Shown here: positions 57,374 through 64,000 of the stretch, piece by piece
Numbering within the stretch: the first letter of the stretch is position 1
Layout of the letters: the number at the start of each line of letters is the position of its first letter
Made by a program: the position numbers and the translations under genes
The notes under the pieces: generated by a model
What the model was told of the DNA's origin: nothing
Databases searched by the model: none
Seen by the model: the letters and a program-made list of their open reading frames with translations, nothing else
Origin: an uncultured Aequorivita sp.
Lineage (GTDB): Bacteria; Bacteroidota; Bacteroidia; Flavobacteriales; Flavobacteriaceae
DNA length: 64,000 nt
Direction of reading: 5' to 3'
Assembly (NCBI GenBank): GCA_937125455.1
Contig: CAKZLK010000043.1
Coordinates: forward strand, 310,001-374,000

Positions 57374-58113
57374 TTCTAAATGCAATATTAATAGATGATG
57401 AACGAAAAGCGCTGGCAATTCTAAAAAATAAATTAAACCGGTTGTGCCCCAATGTGTCCATTGTTGCAGAAACACAAGACCCAATAGAAGGATTAGCGCT
57501 TATTCAAAAATTAAAACCTCAATTAGTATTTCTAGATATTGCTATGCCAGAAATGAGTGGATTTGATCTATTGGCAAAAATAAAAGCTCCAAATTTTGAG
57601 ATTATTTTTGCTACAGCGTTTGACAACTATGCCATTGAAGCTATAAAACATTGTGCTATTGGTTACTTAGTAAAGCCTGTAGATAATCATGATTTGGTAG
57701 AAACCGTCAATAAAGCCATCCAAAATATTATTGATAAATCTGCTCTTAAAAAAAACAAACTTTTAATTGAAAACCTAGGGGTACAAACATTTCAAAACAA
57801 AAAAATTGTTATTCCATCTCAGGAAGGATTGGAGTTTGTGAAAATGTCAGACATTATTCATTTTGAAGGTGATAATGGATATACACTAATTCATATTATA
57901 AATAGAAAGCCCATTTTAAGTTCACATAGCATTGGCTATTTTAATAAGTTACTTGAAAATCAATCCTTTTATTTAATCCATAAATCCTACTTAATTAATT
58001 TAAGTCATATTGAAAAGTACTTAAATGAAGGATATGTAGTTTTAACAAATAATCATAAGTTGTCCGTTTCTAGAAATAAACGTTCTGATTTTTTAAATAT
58101 TCTTAAAAATTAA
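57370..58113 (+). CDS. LytTR-family response regulator
   Basis: The 247-residue protein has a receiver domain with DDE at the N-terminus, phosphoacceptor D56 (FLDIAMPEMSGFDLL) and K in YLVKPVDNHDL. A LytTR DNA-binding domain (about 145-245) contains HFEGDNGYTLIHI and YLIHKSYLINLSHIEKY. It is translationally coupled to the histidine kinase gene (ATGA overlap). It should bind promoters when phosphorylated by that kinase. Confidence 0.92.
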   Translation: MILNAILIDDERKALAILKNKLNRLCPNVSIVAETQDPIEGLALIQKLKPQLVFLDIAMPEMSGFDLLAKIKAPNFEIIFATAFDNYAIEAIKHCAIGYLVKPVDNHDLVETVNKAIQNIIDKSALKKNKLLIENLGVQTFQNKKIVIPSQEGLEFVKMSDIIHFEGDNGYTLIHIINRKPILSSHSIGYFNKLLENQSFYLIHKSYLINLSHIEKYLNEGYVVLTNNHKLSVSRNKRSDFLNILKN

Positions 58114-58142
58114 AAATCGTTTTATTAGCAAAAACTAACTTA

Positions 58143-60293
58143 CTATGCTATTTCCTTTTTTTGAAGTTTCAATTGAATCCGCTTTCGTTCCACATCCACA
58201 TCAAGCACCTTCACTATGATTTGTTGGTGCAAATGCACGTGCTCACTAACATCTGAAACATATGCTTCGGCAAGATTGGAGACATGAATTAAGCCACTTT
58301 CCTTTATCCCAATATCCACGAAACAGCCAAAATTAGTGATGTTGTTCACAATTCCCGGCAGCAACTGGCCTTCCTGCAAATCTTTGATGGTCTTTATATT
58401 TTGGTTGAAAGTGAAAACTTTCGCCTCTTCACGAATATCAAGTCCTGGTTTTTCCAGTTCCTTTAAAATATCTTGCAAAGTGGGAAGTCCAATTTTTTCT
58501 GAAGTGTATTTTTCTAAATCTATTTTCTGAAGAAGAGCTTTGTTTCCAATCAATTCAGAAATTTTCACCCCTTCATCCTTCGCCATTTTTGAAACCACCG
58601 AATAACTTTCGGGATGCACGGAAGAATCATCTAGCGGGTTTTCGCCATTTTTTATTCGAAGAAATCCAGCTGCTTGTTCAAACGCTTTTCCGCCCAAACG
58701 CGGAACTTTTTTAACTTCTTCTCTCGAAGAAAATGCACCGTTTTCTTCACGATAATTCACTACGTTTTCAGCCAATTTTGGGCCGATTCCAGATACGTAA
58801 CTCAACAGTGGAACACTGGCAGTATTTATGTTTACACCAACGGCATTTACACATAATTCTACCGAAGTATCCAAAGAACTCTTCAGCTTTGTTTGATCTA
58901 CATCATGCTGATATTGGCCAACGCCAATGGATTTTGCGTCAATTTTTACCAGTTCCGCCAAAGGATCCTGCAAACGGCGGCCTATTGATACTGCGCCACG
59001 CACGGTAACATCGTAATTCGGGAATTCATCGCGCGCAATTTTTGAAGCCGAATATATAGATGCCCCAGCCTCGCTCACCACAAAAACCTGCATCGGGTTT
59101 TTAAAATGAATTCTTTTTATGAATTGCTCCGTTTCCCGTGAAGCAGTTCCATTTCCAATTGCAATAGCTTCAATTTTATAAGCATCTGCCAGCGAGCTTA
59201 TCTTTTTTATTGCGCCAGTGGTGTCGTTTTTTGGCGCATGTGGATAAATGGTTTCATTGTGTTGTAAGCCGCCTTGGGCATCCAAACAAACCACTTTGCA
59301 TCCAGTTCTAAACCCAGGATCAATGGCTAAGATACGCTTTTCACCCAAAGGCGAACCTAACAAAAGTTGTTTTAAGTTTTTGGCGAAAACATTGATTGCA
59401 GTTTCGTCTGCTTTCTCTTTTGCCGCAGAAAGTGCTTCGTTTGAAAGCGCTGGAAACAAAAGCCGTTTATAGCTATCTTCAATTGCAAGTTTTATTTGTT
59501 TTGAAGCAGCATCGTTCAGTTTTACAACGCGATCTTCAATTTTTGAGATTGCCTTTTCATCATCAATTTCTATTTTTTGGCGAATGAATCCTTCGGAAGT
59601 TGCGCGCAGAATTGCCAGCAATCGGTGTGAGGGAATTCTATTTAATGCTTCGTTCCAATCAAAGTAATCACGGAATTTCTGCGCTTTTTCGTCATCTTCA
59701 AGCTTCTTTACAACTTTGGTTGAAATCGCTGCAAAACGCTCCAATTGATTACGAAGCATATTCCGGATATCGGTGCGTTCGTTGATCCATTCGGCAATAA
59801 TGTGGCGTGCGCCTTCCAAAGCTCCTTCTTCAGAATTTACTTCGCCTTTTATATATTTTGAAGCAAGCGCAGCAATATCGGAACTCGAGATACTTCGGGT
59901 CTGCGCCATTAAAATTTTCGCCAAAGGCTCCAAACCGTTTTCGCGTGCTGTATCTGCCTTTGTTTTTCGCTTCTTTTTGTAAGGTAAATACAAATCTTCC
60001 AAAACGATTAAATCTGTTGCCTCCTCGATTTTCTTTTGAAGCTCAGCAGTCAAAACTTCCTGTTCTTGTAACGATTTTAAGATTGCAACTTTTCGCTTTT
60101 CCAGCGCTTCAAACTGCTCCTTGAACTTTACGATATCACCAATTTGAACCTCATCGAGATTACCCGTTAATTCCTTTCTATATCTTGAAATAAAAGGGAT
60201 TGTGCAATCTTCGTTTAAAAGCTTAACTGTGTTTTCAACACTTTTCTGCGGAAGTTGGGTTTGGGAGGTTATGTAGCGAAAAAGGTTGTTCAT
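58143..60293 (-). CDS. tex: Tex family RNA-binding protein
   Basis: The 716-residue protein is a full-length Tex. It has the N-terminal helical domain (PFISRYRKELTGNLDEVQIG), a YqgF/RuvC-like domain (ILAIDPGFRTGCKVVCLD), helix-hairpin-helix motifs (SYVSGIGPKLAENVVNYREE) and a C-terminal S1 domain (LPGIVNNITNFGCFVDIGIK). Tex binds nucleic acids and affects transcription and RNA turnover. It is convergent with the response regulator gene. A degenerate second copy of its 3' end lies at 49052-49185. Confidence 0.93.
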   Translation of the reverse strand: MNNLFRYITSQTQLPQKSVENTVKLLNEDCTIPFISRYRKELTGNLDEVQIGDIVKFKEQFEALEKRKVAILKSLQEQEVLTAELQKKIEEATDLIVLEDLYLPYKKKRKTKADTARENGLEPLAKILMAQTRSISSSDIAALASKYIKGEVNSEEGALEGARHIIAEWINERTDIRNMLRNQLERFAAISTKVVKKLEDDEKAQKFRDYFDWNEALNRIPSHRLLAILRATSEGFIRQKIEIDDEKAISKIEDRVVKLNDAASKQIKLAIEDSYKRLLFPALSNEALSAAKEKADETAINVFAKNLKQLLLGSPLGEKRILAIDPGFRTGCKVVCLDAQGGLQHNETIYPHAPKNDTTGAIKKISSLADAYKIEAIAIGNGTASRETEQFIKRIHFKNPMQVFVVSEAGASIYSASKIARDEFPNYDVTVRGAVSIGRRLQDPLAELVKIDAKSIGVGQYQHDVDQTKLKSSLDTSVELCVNAVGVNINTASVPLLSYVSGIGPKLAENVVNYREENGAFSSREEVKKVPRLGGKAFEQAAGFLRIKNGENPLDDSSVHPESYSVVSKMAKDEGVKISELIGNKALLQKIDLEKYTSEKIGLPTLQDILKELEKPGLDIREEAKVFTFNQNIKTIKDLQEGQLLPGIVNNITNFGCFVDIGIKESGLIHVSNLAEAYVSDVSEHVHLHQQIIVKVLDVDVERKRIQLKLQKKEIA

Positions 60294-60302
60294 TTGCGGG
60301 AA

Positions 60303-61766
60303 TTAATCTGAAAATTTAAAAAGTTGATACGTATCTTCTTTTGAATTATATCTTCCATAAATAAAATAGTCTTTCATTTTAAAAACATTTTCTGCCACCC
60401 CATTAGGGTTACGTAATGTGAAAATTCGAATTTTATCAAAAACATTTTGTGGAATTATACCATCTATGTGCTCAAAATCTTCATTAAACAAACATTCAAT
60501 ACGAGTGGATTTATTATATTGATAAGAGTTGAATGCAGTATAAGCTGGATTAAAATATGTTGTGCTATACCCAGAATTTCCAACTGTTCCGCCAATAGTA
60601 TATTGTCCCGCCAAAGTTCCGTGGGTATTAACATTTAGCGTTTTATTACCACCCATTGTTATTCTATAGCCTTCTTTAATTGGCATTACTGCAACGCCAA
60701 TATCTTCGTCACTAATTTTTCTGAGAAATTGGGATGTTTCGTCCAATTCCCTTCTTTCACCCGATGCCATAGCAGTTCCTTCCTGAATAATTGGACTATT
60801 TTTGAAATTGATTTCTTCATCTTTAGATAATTCAATCTGCTTGAGCACCTCCTCGGTTTCAAGATTTTTGACCGTAAAAAGCATTTTGTTGCTATTGGCC
60901 GTAATCTGAAAAATTTTATCCTCAAGTAAATATGAATTATTTATAGCAGGATTTCCATCATTCGGCAATTGCTTTTTTTGGAAAGTTTTTAATGCAACTG
61001 TAAGTTCTGGTAGCGTGAACTCAAAAAGATAAGTGTTTAAAATTCCTTCATCAATAGTTAAAACAAACTTGTTTCCTCTGTCATATATTTTACAGACATT
61101 GCTGGTAATTGCAATCGAGTTTGGATTGGTCTCCTCTATTTTAACTACAGATGTTTCCGTCTTTAGAGCTCGCGAGAACTCGGTTAGCAACTTATCCAAT
61201 CGCGTGGTTCTGTTGTCGCGATCACCAAAATTTTTATCGCTAAAATCAAATGATTTTTTTCCAAACTTTCCGTCGTGATCAAAGGTATATATATTTAAAA
61301 TTGAACTTCTTTTTGTAACGGTAAGTATGTAAAATTTATCTTTATAACTATGGGATTGTAGGTATACTTCATCATTTAATTTGAAGCCAAACTCTGTTTC
61401 TATAGTTGCCTCTCGTTCAAAATCAAACAGGACACTTCCAAAGTTTCTATTGTTTAAGTTTTTTAAAAACAATCGAATTTGTCCATTTTTTAAAGTTTGA
61501 CCAATTATTTCTGTATAAATTGTCGGTAAACCTTTAGAAACAAATTTGCCTAATGGCTGCAAATCTTGCGAATATAAGTATCCGTTCAGTGTTTTATCGT
61601 CATCTAGAAAAATCGCAAAGGTTTTGTTTTCATCATCCACCACTGCAAAAGCATCCCACGGGGAACGATTGCGGGTTTTTAGGTCGTTAGAAATCGATAA
61701 GAATGGTGCTTGCCCAATTGCTGAAAAGACACAAAAAATTGAAAAAAATAAAATTCTAAAAAACAC
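60303..61766 (-). CDS. Secreted hypothetical protein
   Basis: The 487-residue protein has a signal peptide (MFFRILFFSIFCVFSAIGQ) and a strand-rich body (for example FAVVDDENKTFAIFLDDDKT and KFYILTVTKRSSILNIYTFD) that could be a propeller-like fold. There is no T9SS tail, lipobox or membrane helix, so it is probably periplasmic or released. No family was recognised. It ends 9 bp before the tex start in the same direction. Confidence 0.65.
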   Translation of the reverse strand: MFFRILFFSIFCVFSAIGQAPFLSISNDLKTRNRSPWDAFAVVDDENKTFAIFLDDDKTLNGYLYSQDLQPLGKFVSKGLPTIYTEIIGQTLKNGQIRLFLKNLNNRNFGSVLFDFEREATIETEFGFKLNDEVYLQSHSYKDKFYILTVTKRSSILNIYTFDHDGKFGKKSFDFSDKNFGDRDNRTTRLDKLLTEFSRALKTETSVVKIEETNPNSIAITSNVCKIYDRGNKFVLTIDEGILNTYLFEFTLPELTVALKTFQKKQLPNDGNPAINNSYLLEDKIFQITANSNKMLFTVKNLETEEVLKQIELSKDEEINFKNSPIIQEGTAMASGERRELDETSQFLRKISDEDIGVAVMPIKEGYRITMGGNKTLNVNTHGTLAGQYTIGGTVGNSGYSTTYFNPAYTAFNSYQYNKSTRIECLFNEDFEHIDGIIPQNVFDKIRIFTLRNPNGVAENVFKMKDYFIYGRYNSKEDTYQLFKFSD

Positions 61767-61810
61767 GGACTTAAACTTTATTGGAGAAATTTTTTAAAAT
61801 AAATTTCAAA

Positions 61811-63886
61811 TTAATTAATCGTCGCCCCGTTTTCAACCCCTTCTTCTCCTGGATTTACAAAAACAAGTTTTCCTTCCGCATTTTCAGTCATTAAAATCAT
61901 TCCTTGACTTTCCACGCCGCGAAGTGCGCGTGGCGCAAGATTTACCAAAACAGTTACTTTTTTACCAATTATATCTTCAGCTTTAAAACTTTGTGCAATA
62001 CCAGAAACAATGGTGCGGACGTCAATGCCTGTATCAATTTTTAAAACTAAAAGCTTATCTGCTTTGGGCATTTTTTCAGCTTCAATGATTGTCCCCACAC
62101 GCATATCAAGTTTTGCGAAATCATCGTATTGTATGGTTTCTTTCTGTGGTGTTACCTCTTTGTTCGCGGCTTCATTCATCTTTTTACTTGCTTGTAGTTT
62201 ATCTAATTGTTGTTGAATTTGTTCGTCCTCTATTTTGCTGAAAAGCAATTCGGCTTTGTCCACTTTATGGCCGGGTATCAATAATTCTGTGTGGGTAGAT
62301 ACGTCATCCCATTTCAAAGAGGTCTCGACCGCGTTCGAGCGGATATTGAGCATGTTTTTTAACTTATCTGAAGTAAATGGTAAAAACGGTTCACTCAAAA
62401 CTGCTAAGGCAGAAGCAATTTGTAACGCAACATACATCACGGTTTTGGTTCGCTCCTCATCGGTTTTGATAGTTTTCCATGGCTCTTCATCTGCAAGATA
62501 TTTGTTTCCGAGGCGGGCGACGTTCATCAATTCGCCCTGAGCTTCACGAAAGCGATAACGCTCCAGCGAACTTGCAATCACCGTTGGATAGGCTTTCAAT
62601 TCGCTTAAAGTCTGTTCATCAACTTCTGAAAACGCTCCTTTATTTGGTACAATTCCTTCGTAATATTTATCAGTTAAAACCATCACGCGGTTTATGAAAT
62701 TTCCGAAGATGGCAACCAATTCATTATTATTTCGGGCTTGAAAATCGGCCCAAGTAAAATCGTTGTCTTTTGTTTCTGGAGCGTTTGCGGTAAGTGTGTA
62801 TCGCAACACATCCTGCTGATTTGGAAAATCCTCCAAGTATTCGTGCAACCAAACCGCCCAGTTTTTACTTGTTGAAATTTTATTGCCTTCAAGGTTCAAA
62901 AATTCGTTTGCTGGAACATTATCAGGAAGTATGTAACTTCCTTCAGCTTTTAACATAGCGGGAAAAATAATACAATGGAAAACGATGTTGTCTTTCCCAA
63001 TAAAATGAAGGAGTTTGGTGTTTTCATCTTTCCAGTAATCTTCCCAATTTTTTCCTTCTCGCTCAGCCCATTCCTTGGTTGAAGAAATATAGCCGATGGG
63101 TGCATCAAACCAAACATAAAGTACTTTTCCCTCGGCGCCTTTTACGGGTACTGGAATTCCCCAATCTAAATCGCGGGTTACTGCACGAGGGCGTAAACCG
63201 TCGTCAATCCAGCTTTTGCATTGCCCGAGAACGTTGGTTTTCCAATCTTTTTTATGGTCAACTAAAATCCATTGTTTTAAGAAATCTTCATACTCATTCA
63301 AAGGCAAAAACCAGTGTTTTGTTTCCTTTAAAATAGGCTTATTTCCTGAAATTGCACTTCGCGGATTTATTAGATCGGTTGCATTGTGACTGGTGCCACA
63401 ATTTTCACATTGATCGCCGTAGCTTTCTTCAAAACCGCATTTTGGGCAAGTTCCCACAACAAATCTATCTGCCAAAAACTGATTGGCTTCTTCGTCATAA
63501 AGCTGTTCGGTTACTTCTTCAATAAATTTTCCATCCTCATAAAGTTTCTTGAAAAATTCTGATGCAGTTTTATGATGGATTTCCGCAGAAGTACGCGAAT
63601 AGTTATCAAAAGAAATTCCAAAATCGGCAAAACTCTTTTTGATGATAGCGTGGTATTTATCAACCACTTGCTGTGGCGTAATGCCTTCTTTCTTTGCTTT
63701 TATAGTGATTGGCACTCCGTGTTCATCACTGCCACAAATAAAGGCAACATCTTTGTTTTGAAGCCGTTGGTAACGTGCGTAAATATCTGCCGGCACATAA
63801 ACACCCGCCAAATGGCCAATGTGAACGGGACCATTTGTATATGGCAATGCGGCGGTAATCGTGTATCTAGTTGGGTTCTGCTCCAT
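61811..63886 (-). CDS. metG: Methionyl-tRNA synthetase
   Basis: I choose ATG 63886 ([20 protein letters not shown]) because this is where the conserved synthetase start lies; the longer frame adds ten unlike residues. The 691-residue enzyme has HIGH at 22-25 and a zinc-binding insert ([17 protein letters not shown]). The KMSKS-type loop is NKISTSKNW, and a C-terminal EMAP/tRNA-binding domain ([20 protein letters not shown]) follows. It charges tRNA-Met and is essential. Confidence 0.95.
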   Translation of the reverse strand: MEQNPTRYTITAALPYTNGPVHIGHLAGVYVPADIYARYQRLQNKDVAFICGSDEHGVPITIKAKKEGITPQQVVDKYHAIIKKSFADFGISFDNYSRTSAEIHHKTASEFFKKLYEDGKFIEEVTEQLYDEEANQFLADRFVVGTCPKCGFEESYGDQCENCGTSHNATDLINPRSAISGNKPILKETKHWFLPLNEYEDFLKQWILVDHKKDWKTNVLGQCKSWIDDGLRPRAVTRDLDWGIPVPVKGAEGKVLYVWFDAPIGYISSTKEWAEREGKNWEDYWKDENTKLLHFIGKDNIVFHCIIFPAMLKAEGSYILPDNVPANEFLNLEGNKISTSKNWAVWLHEYLEDFPNQQDVLRYTLTANAPETKDNDFTWADFQARNNNELVAIFGNFINRVMVLTDKYYEGIVPNKGAFSEVDEQTLSELKAYPTVIASSLERYRFREAQGELMNVARLGNKYLADEEPWKTIKTDEERTKTVMYVALQIASALAVLSEPFLPFTSDKLKNMLNIRSNAVETSLKWDDVSTHTELLIPGHKVDKAELLFSKIEDEQIQQQLDKLQASKKMNEAANKEVTPQKETIQYDDFAKLDMRVGTIIEAEKMPKADKLLVLKIDTGIDVRTIVSGIAQSFKAEDIIGKKVTVLVNLAPRALRGVESQGMILMTENAEGKLVFVNPGEEGVENGATIN

Positions 63887-63948
63887 AATTTTTTTTGAAA
63901 GCACAAAAGTACACATAAATGTAGTAATTTGTGGTTTTAAATAGATTC

Positions 63949-64000
63949 ATGATTACTCCAAACACACTTCAAAAGGGCGATACGGTTGCCATTGTTTCCA
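63949..64000 (+). CDS. LD-carboxypeptidase (S66 family), N-terminal part
   Basis: The frame from ATG 63949 runs off the window and encodes MITPNTLQKGDTVAIVS. This is the usual start of S66 LD-carboxypeptidases, which trim murein tetrapeptides. It is divergent from metG. Only 17 codons are visible. Confidence 0.55.
   Translation, partial: MITPNTLQKGDTVAIVS

Overview
The window looks like a chromosome segment of a marine or environmental Flavobacteriaceae member (phylum Bacteroidota). The evidence is low G+C, no Shine-Dalgarno-like signals, many secreted proteins with C-terminal type IX secretion (T9SS) sorting domains, flavobacterial-style Rhs proteins, and a LytS/LytTR-type two-component pair. 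No rRNA, tRNA or CRISPR array was seen. The genus cannot be fixed from the sequence.

Layout. From the left edge to about 42.69 kb the DNA looks like one large integrated island, possibly with nested elements. Its right end is well supported: a serine recombinase gene (41220-42770) runs into the 3' half of an ssb gene (42695-42871), whose 5' half is not in the window. Cargo from the left: (i) a Hachiman anti-phage pair, HamA nuclease and HamB helicase (3470-7695), preceded by a 1057-residue protein with a nuclease-like N-terminus (124-3297). (ii) A leftward set of mobile-element genes: RuvC-like protein, XRE regulator and phage O-like replication protein (7846-9560), with a perfect 24-bp palindrome between them. 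(iii) A tight two-gene module of a metallo-beta-lactamase-fold protein and a four-helix membrane protein (9680-11459), a candidate defence module. (iv) A large serine recombinase and a divergent VirD4/HerA-like ATPase, followed by RadC, a D12-class adenine methylase and small accessory genes (11681-17979). (v) An IS1-family transposase. (vi) A leftward operon with a T9SS propeller protein, two Rhs proteins ending in a glycine-zipper tip, a membrane protein placed as an immunity protein, and a lipoprotein (18987-28253). (vii) A DUF2806-like gene, a tiny lipoprotein, and a TPR/membrane/HTH regulator in front of a second Rhs toxin-like protein with its own small membrane partner and an Rhs-LRR-T9SS fusion (28729-37574). 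(viii) A membrane protein, a 995-residue VirD4/HerA-like ATPase with a nuclease-like tail, and the second serine recombinase (37587-42770).

From 42.9 kb rightward the content is chromosomal: recQ, a T9SS protein, a U32-peptidase-family tRNA hydroxylation gene with a ferredoxin, an EamA transporter, tex, metG and the start of an LD-carboxypeptidase gene. Between 49.2 and 58.1 kb sits a block of two T9SS surface proteins and a LytS/LytTR pair. It is flanked by the intact 3' end of tex on the right and a decayed second copy of that 3' end on the left (49052-49185), which suggests that this block is itself an insertion at tex.

How it fits together: recombinases, ATPases, RadC, the methylase and the replication protein look like mobility and maintenance genes. 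Hachiman and the MBL/membrane pair look like phage-defence cargo, and the two Rhs loci look like contact-dependent antagonism cargo. No relaxase or other conjugation genes were recognised inside the window.
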